This document shows, in pieces, positions 17,021 through 26,587 of a stretch of 64,000 nt of DNA. The DNA is taken from contig NZ_QNRK01000001.1 in the NCBI RefSeq assembly GCF_003315135.1, positions 193,458 through 257,457 of the forward strand, in the 5' to 3' direction. Source of the stretch: Roseiarcus fermentans. GTDB lineage: Bacteria > Pseudomonadota > Alphaproteobacteria > Rhizobiales > Beijerinckiaceae. The notes below the pieces were generated by a model. It saw nothing but the letters and a program-made list of their open reading frames with translations. It was not told the DNA's origin and did no database searches. Numbering within the stretch: the stretch's first letter is position 1; every line of letters starts with the position of its first letter. A program made the translations under genes and the position numbers.

Positions 17021-17980
17021 CTAAGGCTCAGGCCCGCCGGCGTTTTTCCAAACGAGGATGGCTGCGGCGAGGTCCTCGATCGCGGCGCCGACCGACTTGA
17101 ACAGCGTGATCTCGTCCGCGCCCCTTCGGCCCGGCGCGCCGCGGCACAGCGCCGGCAGATCGGCGACGACCGCGGACCGGTCGATGACGCCGCCGAGAAT
17201 GCCGAGCGCCACGTCGCCCCCCTCGACGAGCGCGGCCTCGGTATCGACGTAGACGCGCGCGCGCCGCAGCGCCTCGTCGTCCGCCTCGCGCATCGAGACG
17301 GTGAACGCCCCGACGAGGTCGAGATGCTGGCCCGGCTTCAGCCAGCGCCCCGCGATCAGCGGCTCGGTGGCGAGGGTGGCGCAGGAGACGACGTCGGCCT
17401 CGGCGACGGCGGCTTCGAGATCATCGGCGGGGCGCGCGGGCAGGCCCATCGCGGCGAGGCTCGCCGCGAGCTTCCGCGCCCCTTCGGGCCGATGGTTCCA
17501 CACCTCGATCCGCTCGTAGGCGCGCACGCTCGCGTGCGCGCGCGCCATGAACGGCGCGAGCGCGCCCGCGCCGACCACGAGCAGGCGCTTGGCGTCCGTC
17601 CGTGCGAGAAATCGCGCCGCAAGCGCCGAGGCGGCGGCGGTGCGCCAGTGAGTCAGCCGGGTCCCGTCGATCGCGGCCAGCGTCTCGCCCGTCCGGCCGG
17701 ACTGCAGCACGTAGAGGCCGGTGACGGAGGCAACGCCCCGGGCGGAATTGCCCGGAAAGACGTTGACCAGCTTGACCCCGAGATAGAGTCCGGCGCGCGA
17801 GGCGCTCTCGGTCCAGGCCGGCATCAGAAGGCAGGTCGCGACCGGCTCGCCGGCGCGCTGGATCGGGTGGTGATGGCGGCGCGGCGCAACAAACCCGCCG
17901 CGCATTGCGGCGGCGAGTTCGTCGATCAGCGCCGGAAAGTCGAGCGTCCGATCGAGATCTTCGGCGGAAAAGACCCGCAT
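17021..17980 (-). CDS. Ornithine cyclodeaminase / mu-crystallin family protein
   Basis: This 319-residue protein has the family architecture: an N-terminal substrate half ('FSAEDLDRTLDFPALIDELAAAMRGGFVAPRRHH'), 'LGVKLVNVFPGN' and 'ALIDGTRLT'-like 'AAIDGTRLTHWRTAAASALAARFLAR', then a Rossmann motif 'LLVVGAGALAPFMARAH'. The lysine of 'GVKLVNVFP' and the arginine of 'GTRLTHWRTAA' are active-site candidates. Members are NAD(P)-dependent enzymes on ornithine, alanine or cyclic imino acids such as pyrroline-2-carboxylate. The exact substrate is not decided by sequence alone. Confidence 0.88.
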   Translation of the reverse strand: MRVFSAEDLDRTLDFPALIDELAAAMRGGFVAPRRHHHPIQRAGEPVATCLLMPAWTESASRAGLYLGVKLVNVFPGNSARGVASVTGLYVLQSGRTGETLAAIDGTRLTHWRTAAASALAARFLARTDAKRLLVVGAGALAPFMARAHASVRAYERIEVWNHRPEGARKLAASLAAMGLPARPADDLEAAVAEADVVSCATLATEPLIAGRWLKPGQHLDLVGAFTVSMREADDEALRRARVYVDTEAALVEGGDVALGILGGVIDRSAVVADLPALCRGAPGRRGADEITLFKSVGAAIEDLAAAILVWKNAGGPEP

Positions 17981-17999
17981 CGGCGCCGCCGGCGGCGCT

Positions 18000-18329
18000 T
18001 TACGTGCGCGTCAGGGCCGACCCGGCCGGCTGGGCGGCCTTGAGGGTCTGCGCCTCGCTCCGCCACTTCGCCGCCTCGCGGCGATTCACGCGCGCGGCCT
18101 TGCGGTGGCGGCCCTGGCTCACCCAGGTCGCGAGGGCGCCAGCGATCACCGCCAGCATGGCGACCACGACCACCACGACGAACAGCGGCGCCTGGGTGGC
18201 CACGGCCGCATTGTCGGGGGTGCTGAACGGATCAAACGACACCGTCACCGGCTGCCGATTGGCGAAGCAGAACGCGACGAGCACGATCGCGATGACCGCG
18301 ACGACGAGAAGGCGAAGGAAGCGAAACAT
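18000..18329 (-). CDS. LapA-domain membrane protein
   Basis: This 109-residue protein has two hydrophobic segments (about 5-22 and 48-70) around the DUF1049/LapA region 'FANRQPVTVSFDPF'. A charged cytosolic tail follows. LapA/LapB proteins help control LPS synthesis through FtsH in enterobacteria; here only the LapA-like domain is present. It follows ihfB on the same strand, 63 bases later, the common alphaproteobacterial arrangement. Confidence 0.85.
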   Translation of the reverse strand: MFRFLRLLVVAVIAIVLVAFCFANRQPVTVSFDPFSTPDNAAVATQAPLFVVVVVVAMLAVIAGALATWVSQGRHRKAARVNRREAAKWRSEAQTLKAAQPAGSALTRT

Positions 18330-18392
18330 GGACGGTAGCTCGCTCGGACGGTTGGGGGCCTCGGATTTCCTGACGACGCGTACAGACCGGCG

Positions 18393-18689
18393 CTAGCCCT
18401 GTTCGGCCGGCGTTCGATTGAGGCGCTCGCGCATTTCCTTGCCCGTTTTGAAGAAGGGCGCAAGCTTTTCGGTGACCGGGACCTTGTCGCCGGTGCGCGG
18501 ATTCCGGCCGGTGCGCGCCTGCCGCTGCTTGGTCGAGAAGGCGCCGAAGCCCCTGAGCTCGACGCGCTCGCCGCGCGCCAGCGCGTCGCCGATCTCGCCG
18601 AGAATCGCGTCGATGATGTTCTCGATGTCGCGCTGGTAGAGGTGCGGATTGCGCGCCGCCATCCGTTGCACGAGTTCAGACTTGATCAC
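18393..18689 (-). CDS. ihfB: Integration host factor subunit beta
   Basis: This 98-residue HU/IHF protein opens '[17 protein letters not shown]' and has the DNA-arm region '[29 protein letters not shown]', with the intercalating Pro in 'RNPRTG'. The length and '[10 protein letters not shown]' start fit the beta subunit. IHF bends DNA sharply at specific sites and acts in transcription, replication and recombination. The 133 bases upstream (18690-18822) hold no gene. Confidence 0.95.
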   Translation of the reverse strand: MIKSELVQRMAARNPHLYQRDIENIIDAILGEIGDALARGERVELRGFGAFSTKQRQARTGRNPRTGDKVPVTEKLAPFFKTGKEMRERLNRTPAEQG

Positions 18690-18822
18690 GGAACGACCCC
18701 AACTCGAAACCGCCCAAGGAAAATCCCCGCGCCCTCACATGACTCAAATCGTCTGTGCACACCAATATCGATCCGCCGGCGCGTCGTCATGACGCAGCGC
18801 GTCCCGCGGCGCGGGCGCGCAT

Positions 18823-19830
18823 TCAGGCCGAACGTTGCGTCTCATACTGACCCGTCTTGCGGAACCGAACAAGGTAGGACGGGATGATCGCGTCGACCGC
18901 CTGCGGCCTGATTCCGAGACCCGTCAGGGTGCGTCCCTCCGCCTCCGCTTCGTTCGACACGACGGCGTCGAAGGCCAGAAGGTCGATCTGGTCGCGGCTC
19001 GTGGTCAGAAGCTTCGGGAATCGTCCGAGCGTCACCTTGGCCGCGAAGCTGGTGGTCGAAGCGATCATGTAGGAGGGCGCGAACGGCAGGCCGACGAGCA
19101 GCCTGTGGCGATCCGTCGCGCGCAGGACCGCTTCCGCCGCCTCGCGCAGCGTCATCACATCCGGCCCGCCGAGTTCGTACACGGTCGCGGGCTTCGCTTC
19201 GCCTGCGAGCGCGGCGGCCGCCGCCTGCGCGAGGTCGCCGACATACACCGGCTGGAGCCGCGCCTTGCCTCCGGCGAACAGCGGAATGACCGGAAGGAAG
19301 CGCGCGAGCGCCCCGAAGCGGTTGAAGAAATCATCCTCCGGGCCGAACACCACGGACGGCCTGAGGATCGTCGCGGCGGGAAATTCCGCCCGCGTGGCGT
19401 CCTCGCCGAGCCCCTTGCTCGCGACATACGGCGACCAGGAGTTGGGATCGGCGCCGATCCCGGAAACGAGCGCGAAGGTCTCGACGTCGGCCGCCCTGGC
19501 GGCGCGGGCGAGCGCCTGCGCGCCGTCGACGTGCACGGCGCGAAAGGTCTGCGCGCCGGTCTCGGCCTTCACCCCCGTCGCGTTGACGGCCATCTCGGCG
19601 CCTTCGAGGGCGGCGGCGATCGAGGCGGGATAGCGCAGATTGGCCTGAACGGCCTCGATCTGCCCGACCCCGCCGATCGGCTGCAGGAAGAAGGCGAGCT
19701 CCGGCCGGCGCACGGCGACGCGCACGCGCCAGCCCCGGCGGACCAGGGCCCGGACGATGTGGCGGCCGACAAATCCGGAGCCGCCGAAGACGGTCGCCAG
19801 GCGGCTTCGTTCGAAAGTGGCGTCGGCCAT
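18823..19830 (-). CDS. NDUFA9-like NAD(P)-binding protein (atypical SDR)
   Basis: This 335-residue protein begins with a Rossmann nucleotide-binding motif 'ATVFGGSGFVGRHIVRALVRRGWRVRVAVRRPE'. 'AVNATGVKAETGAQTFRAVHVDGAQALARAA' and 'LVSGIGADPNSWSPYVASKGLGEDA' are typical of atypical short-chain dehydrogenases related to the complex I accessory subunit NDUFA9. The usual YxxxK is present as 'YVASKGLGE'. The assignment as a complex I assembly or quinone-linked protein is by family; no nuo gene is nearby. Confidence 0.87.
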   Translation of the reverse strand: MADATFERSRLATVFGGSGFVGRHIVRALVRRGWRVRVAVRRPELAFFLQPIGGVGQIEAVQANLRYPASIAAALEGAEMAVNATGVKAETGAQTFRAVHVDGAQALARAARAADVETFALVSGIGADPNSWSPYVASKGLGEDATRAEFPAATILRPSVVFGPEDDFFNRFGALARFLPVIPLFAGGKARLQPVYVGDLAQAAAAALAGEAKPATVYELGGPDVMTLREAAEAVLRATDRHRLLVGLPFAPSYMIASTTSFAAKVTLGRFPKLLTTSRDQIDLLAFDAVVSNEAEAEGRTLTGLGIRPQAVDAIIPSYLVRFRKTGQYETQRSA

Positions 19831-19935
19831 CGCGCTCGTCTCCGGAGGAAAGGCGTTCCGCCGCCCCGTTTAAGCGAAGGCCGCGCCCCTGTACAGCCGC
19901 GAAAAAGGCTGAATTTCCGGCGCGCGGACGTCAGC

Positions 19936-21999
19936 CTATCCGTTCGCGTTCGCGGCCCGCCGCTGTTCGACGACGTGGTCGGCGGTCTTGCCCGTCAGCT
20001 CCGCCAGATGGTCGAACTTCGTCTCGAAGGCGCCGACGCCGGAGGTCGCCGAGCGCAGTTCGATGATCAGGTCGCCGATCTCCGCTTCCGGGATCAGGGC
20101 GCGCAGCGCCTCCCACCCCTTCCAGCCTTCGCGCCCCTCGAAGCCGAGGATCTGGCCGCGGCGGGCGCTGACGAGCGCGCTGGCGCGGGCGAGCGCGTCG
20201 GAGGGCACGTAGATCGTCACCGACAGGATCGGCTCGAGCAGCACCGGGCGCGCCTTGGCCATCGCCTCGTCGAGGGCGATGCGGGCGGCGGCGCGGAACG
20301 CCATGTCGGACGAATCGACGGTGTGATAGGAGCCGTCGGTCAGGGTGACCGCAATGTCGACGACCGGGAAGCCGAGCGGCCCGCGCGCCGTCGCGTCCCT
20401 GGCGCCGGCCTCGACCGACGAAAAGTACTGGCGCGGCACGGAGCCGCCGTGCACCGTCTCGTCGAAGGCGAACCCCTCGCCGCGCGCGCGCGGCCCGACC
20501 TCGACCACCACGTCGCCGAACTGGCCGTGCCCGCCCGACTGCTTCTTGTGCCGTCCGCGCACCGTGACCTTGTCGCGGATCGTCTCGCGGTAGGCGACCG
20601 TCGGCTTGTGGGTGTGGATCGTCACGCCGAACCGGTCGGACAGACGCTCTTGCGTCACGCGCAGATGCATCTCCCCCTGGCCGAGGAGCTTCATCTCCGA
20701 CATTTCCGCGTCCTGGACGAAGGACAGCGCCGGATCCTCCTCGCACAGTTTCGCCAGCGCGGCGGCGAGCCGGACTTCGTCCTTGCGGTCCTTGACCTTG
20801 ATGGCGAAGGCCTGGGTCGGCGGCGGGGCCGGCGGCAGGTCGGCGGGGGCGGGGGCGGTCTTGCCCTCGGCGAACCGGTCGCCGGTGGCGAGGTTCTCCA
20901 GCCGGGCGAAGGCGACGGTGTCGCCCTCCTCGGCGCGGCCGATCTTGGCCGATGACGAGCCGGTCAGCCGGGCGAGGCCGCCGATGCGCTCCTCGATCCC
21001 GCGCGAATTGATCACCGTCACGCCGTCGCCGAAGGCGCCGCGCAGCACCCGCGACAGCGACAGCTTGCCGCCGTGGGCGGTGTGGACGGTGCGGATGACC
21101 TGGGCGAGCGCCGGTCCGGAATCGTCGACGCCGAGGCGCAGGCGGGTGTGGCCGATCCCCGGCGCCTCGTGGCGCACCGCCTTGAGGAGCCGCGTCACGC
21201 CGTGCCCCTCGGTCGCCGAGCCGATCAGCACCGGCACGACCTGGCCCTCGCGCAGCTCGCGCGCGAGGTCGTCGAACACCAGATCCTTCGGCGGGTCGAG
21301 GTCGCTGAGAAGCTGCTCCATCAGCGCATCGTCGTAGTCGGCGAGTTTCTCGAGCATCGAATAGCGGGCGTGCTTCTCCTCCTGCATCACGCCCGCCGGC
21401 ATCTCGATCACCTCGGACGGCGCGGACTCGCGGTAGAGGAAGGCGCGTTCGAGCGCGAGATCGACGAAGCCGGTGGCGACGCCGTTCTCCCACACCGGGA
21501 TCTGGCGCAGCAGCAGCGGGGTGCGCGACGCCGGCTGGAGCATCTCCAGCGTCTCGCGCAGCGAGCCGCCGGCCTGGTCGATCTTGTTCAGGAACAGGAT
21601 GCGCGGCAGGCCGAGCTCCTCGAGTTCGCGCAAGATCACCTGCAGCGCCGGAATCTTGCGCGGGTCGGCCTCGCACACCACGATCGCCGCGTCGCAGACC
21701 GGCAGGGCGGGACGCATGTCGTGGATGAATTCGATCGACCCGGGACAGTCGAAGAAGGTCAGCCGGTCGCCCATGTAGTCGATGCTGGCGACGTTGGGCT
21801 CGACGCTCATCGCGTGGCTGCGCGCCTCCTGGCTCGAATCGCCGACCGTCGTCCCGTCGCGGACCGCGCCCTGCCGCGCCAGGCCTCCGCCGCGCGCCAA
21901 TATCCCCTCGAGGAGACTGGTCTTGCCGCTCTGGAACGGCCCGACGATGGCGATGAGACGAGGACCGGCGATGCGGTGCTCGTTGTTGGCAGCAGTCAA
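19936..21999 (-). CDS. EF-G-like GTPase paralogue
   Basis: This 687-residue protein has the EF-G domain order: a G domain (about 1-270), domain II ('SLSRVLRGAFGDGVTVINSRG'), domain III, domain IV ('HKPTVAYRETIRDKVTVRGRHKKQSGGHGQFGDVVVEVGPR') and domain V. G1 is 'GPFQSGKTSLLEG' and G4 'NKID'. G3 is 'DCPGSIEF' where translational EF-G has 'DTPGHVDF', so the catalytic His is Ser88. It is the alphaproteobacterial EF-G-like paralogue, not the main translocase, and no ribosomal-protein operon is near. Its role is unknown; ribosome rescue or regulation is possible. Confidence 0.88.
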   Translation of the reverse strand: MTAANNEHRIAGPRLIAIVGPFQSGKTSLLEGILARGGGLARQGAVRDGTTVGDSSQEARSHAMSVEPNVASIDYMGDRLTFFDCPGSIEFIHDMRPALPVCDAAIVVCEADPRKIPALQVILRELEELGLPRILFLNKIDQAGGSLRETLEMLQPASRTPLLLRQIPVWENGVATGFVDLALERAFLYRESAPSEVIEMPAGVMQEEKHARYSMLEKLADYDDALMEQLLSDLDPPKDLVFDDLARELREGQVVPVLIGSATEGHGVTRLLKAVRHEAPGIGHTRLRLGVDDSGPALAQVIRTVHTAHGGKLSLSRVLRGAFGDGVTVINSRGIEERIGGLARLTGSSSAKIGRAEEGDTVAFARLENLATGDRFAEGKTAPAPADLPPAPPPTQAFAIKVKDRKDEVRLAAALAKLCEEDPALSFVQDAEMSEMKLLGQGEMHLRVTQERLSDRFGVTIHTHKPTVAYRETIRDKVTVRGRHKKQSGGHGQFGDVVVEVGPRARGEGFAFDETVHGGSVPRQYFSSVEAGARDATARGPLGFPVVDIAVTLTDGSYHTVDSSDMAFRAAARIALDEAMAKARPVLLEPILSVTIYVPSDALARASALVSARRGQILGFEGREGWKGWEALRALIPEAEIGDLIIELRSATSGVGAFETKFDHLAELTGKTADHVVEQRRAANANG

Positions 22000-22270
22000 G
22001 ATCCAGCTCCCTTACGGCGGCCCCCGCGACGGTTTCGCCGCGGCTTTTCCACAAGGCGCGCAAGCCGTTGCGACATCCGCGGGCGCCGCTGCCCGCGTTT
22101 GTCGCGCGCCTGTCGTCGATTTGACATGGTCGCAAGTTCGCGCGCGCGGCGCAAGCCGGTCCTCCGTGCGACAAAACCGCCTCGTTGGCGGATTTCGCGC
22201 GCACTGTCGCGCCGCGCCCGATTCCTGTAGGGGACTGCGCTCGAATGCAAATCCGCAGGGACGTGGAGTG

Positions 22271-23977
22271 ATGGCGCAGAGTCAGCCGGTTGACGTGCGG
22301 CGCGTGGCGGCGGCGCTGGGAAGCCGGTCGGTGGTGCTGGTCGGAATGATGGGCGCCGGCAAGACGTCGGTCGGCAAGCGCCTGGCCGCGCGCCTCGGCC
22401 TGCCGTTCGTCGACGCGGACGCGGAGATCGAGGCCGGCGCGCAGCTGACCATCTCCGAAATCTTCGAGCGGTTCGGCGAGGCCTATTTCCGCGAGGGCGA
22501 ACGCCGGGTGATCGCGCGGCTCTTGAACGGCGGTCCCCAGGTGCTGGCGACCGGCGGCGGCGCCTTCATGAACGCCGCGACCCGGGACGCGATCGCCGCC
22601 GGCGGCGTGTCGATCTGGCTCAAGCCCGAGGTCGAGGTCCTGCTTGCCCGCGTGCGCAAGAAGGCCAACCGTCCGCTGTTGCAGACCGACGATCAGGAGG
22701 GCGCCTTGCGCCGCATTCTCGCCGACCGTGCGCCGATCTACGCGCTCGCCGACATCACCATCGAATCGCGCGACGGTCCGCACGAATCCGTGGTCGACCA
22801 GACGTTGCGACGGCTCGCGGAGACGCTCGGCGGCGCGCCTGAGGCCGGCCCGGAGGCGGCCCGGCGCCGGGTCGAGGTGCCGCTCGGATCGCGCGCCTAT
22901 TCGATCCATATCGGCCCCGGCGCGCTCGACACGGCGGGGGCGGAAATCGCGCGGATCGCCAAGGGCGCCAAATGCGCGATCGTGACCGACGCCAACGTGG
23001 CCGCGCTTTATCTCGACCGGGTGCGCTTAAGCCTCGAGGGCGCAGGCCTCGCCGCCGCCGCCATCGTCTGCCCGCCGGGCGAATCCACCAAGTCCTACGC
23101 CGAGTTCGCCCGCGTGTGCGACGCGCTGATCGCCGCCCGCATCGAGCGCCGCGACATCGTCGTGGCGCTCGGCGGCGGCGTCATCGGCGATCTCGCCGGC
23201 TTCTGCGCCGCGTCGCTGCGTCGCGGCGTCCGCTTCGTGCAGATCCCGACGACGCTGCTCTCCCAGGTCGATTCGAGCGTCGGCGGCAAGACCGGCATCA
23301 ACTCGCCCCACGGCAAGAATCTCGTGGGCGCCTTCCACCAGCCCTCGCTGGTGCTCGCGGACTCGGGCGTTCTCGACACCCTGAGCCCGCGCGAGTTCCG
23401 CGCCGGCTACGCCGAGGTGGTCAAGTACGGCCTGATCGGCGACCGGGGCTTCTTCGACTTCCTCGAGGCGCGCTGGCGGGAGGTGTTTTCCGGGGGCCCG
23501 GCGCGGGCGGAGGCGATCGCGGCGAGCTGCGCCGCCAAAGCCCGCGTCGTGGTCGCTGACGAGACCGAACAGGGCGAGCGGGCGCTGCTCAATCTCGGCC
23601 ACACCTTCGGCCACGCGTTCGAGAGCCTCTCCCACTACGATTCCGCGCGGCTGGTGCATGGCGAGGGCGTGGCGGTCGGCATGGCCTGCGCCTTCCGCTT
23701 CTCCCGCGCCCTCGGCCTCTGTTCGGGCCAGGACGCGGTCCGGGTCGAAGCGCATCTGGCTTCCGTCGGCCTGCCGAGCCGGATCCGCCACATCCCCGGG
23801 CTCGACGCCGACGCGGGGGCGATCCTCGCCGCCATGCGCCAGGACAAGAAGGTCGAGCGCGGGCGGCTGACCTTCGTGCTCGCCAGGGGGATCGGCGAGA
23901 GCTTCCTCGCCCGCGACGTCGACGAGGCCGGCGTTCTGGCCTTCCTCGAGCAGGAGCTCGCGCTTGCGCCGGACTGA
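22271..23977 (+). CDS. aroKB: Fused shikimate kinase / 3-dehydroquinate synthase (AroK-AroB)
   Basis: One 568-residue frame encodes two enzymes of the shikimate pathway. Residues about 1-190 are AroK: Walker A 'GMMGAGKTSVGKRLA', 'FVDADAEIE', 'FREGERRVI', 'LATGGGAFM' and 'NRPLL'. Residues about 198-568 are AroB: 'SYSIHIG'-type 'AYSIHIGPGAL', 'PGESTKSY', 'ALGGGVIGDLAGFCAASLRRGVRFVQIPTTLLSQVDSSVGGKTGIN', 'HGKNLVGAFHQP' and the zinc-ligand motif 'LNLGHTFGHAFE'. The linker is about 20 residues with no stop or restart signal. ATG 22271 follows GGGACGTGGAG. A CNNM/CorC gene follows, as in many alphaproteobacteria, where aroK and aroB are usually separate. Confidence 0.95.
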   Translation: MAQSQPVDVRRVAAALGSRSVVLVGMMGAGKTSVGKRLAARLGLPFVDADAEIEAGAQLTISEIFERFGEAYFREGERRVIARLLNGGPQVLATGGGAFMNAATRDAIAAGGVSIWLKPEVEVLLARVRKKANRPLLQTDDQEGALRRILADRAPIYALADITIESRDGPHESVVDQTLRRLAETLGGAPEAGPEAARRRVEVPLGSRAYSIHIGPGALDTAGAEIARIAKGAKCAIVTDANVAALYLDRVRLSLEGAGLAAAAIVCPPGESTKSYAEFARVCDALIAARIERRDIVVALGGGVIGDLAGFCAASLRRGVRFVQIPTTLLSQVDSSVGGKTGINSPHGKNLVGAFHQPSLVLADSGVLDTLSPREFRAGYAEVVKYGLIGDRGFFDFLEARWREVFSGGPARAEAIAASCAAKARVVVADETEQGERALLNLGHTFGHAFESLSHYDSARLVHGEGVAVGMACAFRFSRALGLCSGQDAVRVEAHLASVGLPSRIRHIPGLDADAGAILAAMRQDKKVERGRLTFVLARGIGESFLARDVDEAGVLAFLEQELALAPD

Positions 23978-24001
23978 CGGCGGGCGATCGTGATAGAACC
24001 C

Positions 24002-25324
24002 ATGTCCATGCCGATCTCGCTCGACGTCGCCGTCATCATCGTCAGCATCGCCTTCGCCGCATTCTTCGCCGGGGCGGAAACGGCGCTCACCGCCGCCTCC
24101 CGCGCCCGCATGCACGCTCTCGAAATGTCGGGCGACACCCGCGCCGCGCTGGTCACCCGGCTGATCGGCATGCGCGGGCGCCTGATCAGCTCGATGCTGC
24201 TCGGCGGGCAGATCGTCACCATCGGGTCGTCGGCGATCGCCACCAGCGTCATGCTCGACCTTTACGGCGAGCGCGGGGTCGCGGTGGCGACGGTGGTGAT
24301 GACCACCCTGATCGTCGTCTTCGGCGAGGTCATGCCCAAGACGATCGCGATCGCCTTTCCCGACCGGTTCGCGCTCGCAATCGCGCCGGCCGTGCTGTTC
24401 TTCGTCACCATCTTCGGCCCGGTCGTGTTCGCGGTCGAGGCGGTGGTCCGCTTCGTGCTGCGCATCTCCGGCCTGTCGCTCACCGAGACCGAGTCCGGCG
24501 TCTCGGGCCACGAGGAACTGATGGGCGCGGTCGACATCCTGCACCGCGAGGGCGAGGTCGAGCGCGACGAGCGCGACATGTTCGGCGGCCTGCTCGAGCT
24601 CGCCGAGGTGCCGGTCAGCGACGTGATGGTCCACCGCACCAAGATGCGGCTGATCGACGCCGACCTGGCCCCGGACGAGGTGGTGCGCGAGGCGATCGAA
24701 TCGCCCTACACCCGCCTGCCGCTGTGGCGGGGCGATCCGGACAACATCATCGGCATTCTGCACGCCAAGGACCTGCTGCGCGCGCTCGTCAACTGCGGCG
24801 GCGACGCCTCGAAGCTCAGGATCGCCGACATCACCATCGATCCGTGGTTCGTTCCCGAATCGACGACGCTGCGCGACCAGCTTCAGGCCTTCCTGCGCCG
24901 CAAGACCCACTCGGCGCTGGTGGTCGACGAGTACGGCGTCGTGCAGGGGCTGGTGACGCTCGAGGACATCATCGAGGAGATCGTCGGCGACATCCGCGAC
25001 GAGCACGACGAGACCGTGATGGGGGCGCGCAAGCAGCGCGACGGCTCGGTCGTGGTCGAGGGCTCGGTGACGATCCGCGACCTCAACCGGGCGATGGACT
25101 GGAACCTGCCGGACGAGGAGGCGGCGACCATCGCGGGCCTCGTCATCCACGAGGCGCGGGCGATTCCGGAGCCGCGCCAGACCTTTTCCTTCTACGGCTT
25201 CCGGTTCGAGGTGCTGCGCAAGCAGCGCAACCGGATCGCCGCCCTCAGGATCACGCCGCTCGGGGCGAACCCCGCCGCGCCGCGGCCGTCGGATCAGGAC
25301 AGCGAGCCCGCGCCGCAGGAGTAG
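24002..25324 (+). CDS. CNNM/CorC (HlyC) family membrane protein with CBS domains
   Basis: Residues about 1-160 form a CNNM transmembrane domain ('AFFAGAETALTAASRARMHALE', 'VVFGEVMPKTIAIAFPDRFA'). A CBS pair follows (about 195-325; 'VSDVMVHRTKMRLID', 'TLRDQLQAFLRRKTHSALVVDEYGVVQGLVTLEDIIEEIVGDI'), then a C-terminal CorC_HlyC domain ('IAGLVIHEARAIPEPRQTFSFYGFRFEVLRKQRNRI'). The family is linked to magnesium or cobalt efflux. The 440-residue form starts at ATG 24002; GTG 23990 and ATG 24008 are alternatives. It lies 24 bases after aroKB. Confidence 0.9.
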   Translation: MSMPISLDVAVIIVSIAFAAFFAGAETALTAASRARMHALEMSGDTRAALVTRLIGMRGRLISSMLLGGQIVTIGSSAIATSVMLDLYGERGVAVATVVMTTLIVVFGEVMPKTIAIAFPDRFALAIAPAVLFFVTIFGPVVFAVEAVVRFVLRISGLSLTETESGVSGHEELMGAVDILHREGEVERDERDMFGGLLELAEVPVSDVMVHRTKMRLIDADLAPDEVVREAIESPYTRLPLWRGDPDNIIGILHAKDLLRALVNCGGDASKLRIADITIDPWFVPESTTLRDQLQAFLRRKTHSALVVDEYGVVQGLVTLEDIIEEIVGDIRDEHDETVMGARKQRDGSVVVEGSVTIRDLNRAMDWNLPDEEAATIAGLVIHEARAIPEPRQTFSFYGFRFEVLRKQRNRIAALRITPLGANPAAPRPSDQDSEPAPQE

Positions 25325-25489
25325 CGGAGCGTCGTTCCTCCCGGCGCGCCGGCGCCTCCGCCTGCCGCCGGATTCGGACGAAGCCGGGCCGGCGGCGTCC
25401 GGCAAGGCTGCGGCCATCCGTTGCCCCGCAGCGCGGCTAGCCTATATAAGCGCCAGTTCGGCGAGGCCGCCGGCGATCGAGAGAACGGA

Positions 25490-26587
25490 ATGTCCTGGAA
25501 CAATCAAGGCGGCGGCCCCTGGCGACCGCCCGGTCGCGGCCCGTGGGGACAGGGGCCGTCCGGCCCGCCCACCGGCGACCTCGAGGAGATCATCCGCCGC
25601 GTCCAGGAGGCGCTCGGCAAGTTCGCGCCGGGCGGATCGGGCGGCGGCGGATCCGGCGGCTTCAGCCTGCGCACGGTTCTGTTCGGCGTGCTGGCGGCGG
25701 TGCTCGTCTGGCTGGCCTGGGGCACGTTCTACACCGTCCAGCCCAACGAGGTCGGCATCAACCTCGTGCTCGGCCGCTACACCGGCAAGACCGCCGCCGG
25801 TCTCAACACCAACTGGCCCTGGCCGATCGGCTCGGTGATCAAGGTTCCGGTGTGGGATCAGCTGATCGAGGAGGTCGGCTACCGCAGCAACGGCGCCGAC
25901 GTGCCGGAGGAGAGCCAGATGCTCACCGGCGACAAGAACATCGTCGACGTCCATTTCCGGGTGAACTGGCAGATCGATCCGGCCAAGCCCGAAGACTACG
26001 TGTTCAACATCCTGAGGCCGCGCGAGACGGTCAAGGCGGTGGCCGAGAGCATCATGCGCGAGGTCGTCGGCCTGAAGACGATCGACGGGATTCTCACCAC
26101 CGACCGCGCCTCGGTCGAGGCCGACGTGCAGAAGCGCATGCAGGATCTCTTGAACGAGTACCACGCCGGGGTGCTGGTGAAACAGGTCCAGCTCCAGTCG
26201 GTCGACGCGCCGAGCCAGGTGCTTTCGGCCTACCGCGACGTGACCGCCGCGCAGCAGGACCAGCAGCGCCAGGTGAACGAAGCCGAGACCTACGCCAACA
26301 AGGTGGTGCCGGAGGCCGAGGGCGGCGCCTCGCGCATTCTCGCCGAGGCCAACGCCTATCGCGAGCAGACGATCCTCGACGCCAGGGGCCAGACCCAGCG
26401 CTACAACCTGATCCACGAGCAGTACAAGAAGGCGCCCGGCGTGACGCGCGAGCGCATGTACCTCGAAACCATGGAGCGCGTGCTCGGCCCGATGGACAAG
26501 ACGATCGTCGACACCAACGGGACGACGACGCCCGTGCCCTACATTTCCCTCGACGCGCTCACCAAGTCCTCGGGAGGGGCCAAGTGA
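25490..26587 (+). CDS. hflK: FtsH protease modulator HflK
   Basis: This 365-residue SPFH/band-7 protein starts with a Gly/Pro-rich tail ('SWNNQGGGPWRPPGRGPWGQG'), then a transmembrane helix at about 62-82, then the SPFH domain beginning 'YTVQPNEVGINLVLGRY'. A long alpha-helical region follows. HflK pairs with HflC around FtsH at the inner membrane and limits its access to membrane substrates. The stop overlaps the hflC start (GTGA). The ribosome-binding site is GAGAACGGA. Confidence 0.95.
   Translation: MSWNNQGGGPWRPPGRGPWGQGPSGPPTGDLEEIIRRVQEALGKFAPGGSGGGGSGGFSLRTVLFGVLAAVLVWLAWGTFYTVQPNEVGINLVLGRYTGKTAAGLNTNWPWPIGSVIKVPVWDQLIEEVGYRSNGADVPEESQMLTGDKNIVDVHFRVNWQIDPAKPEDYVFNILRPRETVKAVAESIMREVVGLKTIDGILTTDRASVEADVQKRMQDLLNEYHAGVLVKQVQLQSVDAPSQVLSAYRDVTAAQQDQQRQVNEAETYANKVVPEAEGGASRILAEANAYREQTILDARGQTQRYNLIHEQYKKAPGVTRERMYLETMERVLGPMDKTIVDTNGTTTPVPYISLDALTKSSGGAK

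Noticed and set aside
19931-22909. A 992-codon open frame on the minus strand spanning the EF-G-like gene and part of aroKB
   Set aside because: It crosses from the other-frame shadow of EF-G into antisense of aroKB and has no recognisable protein composition.
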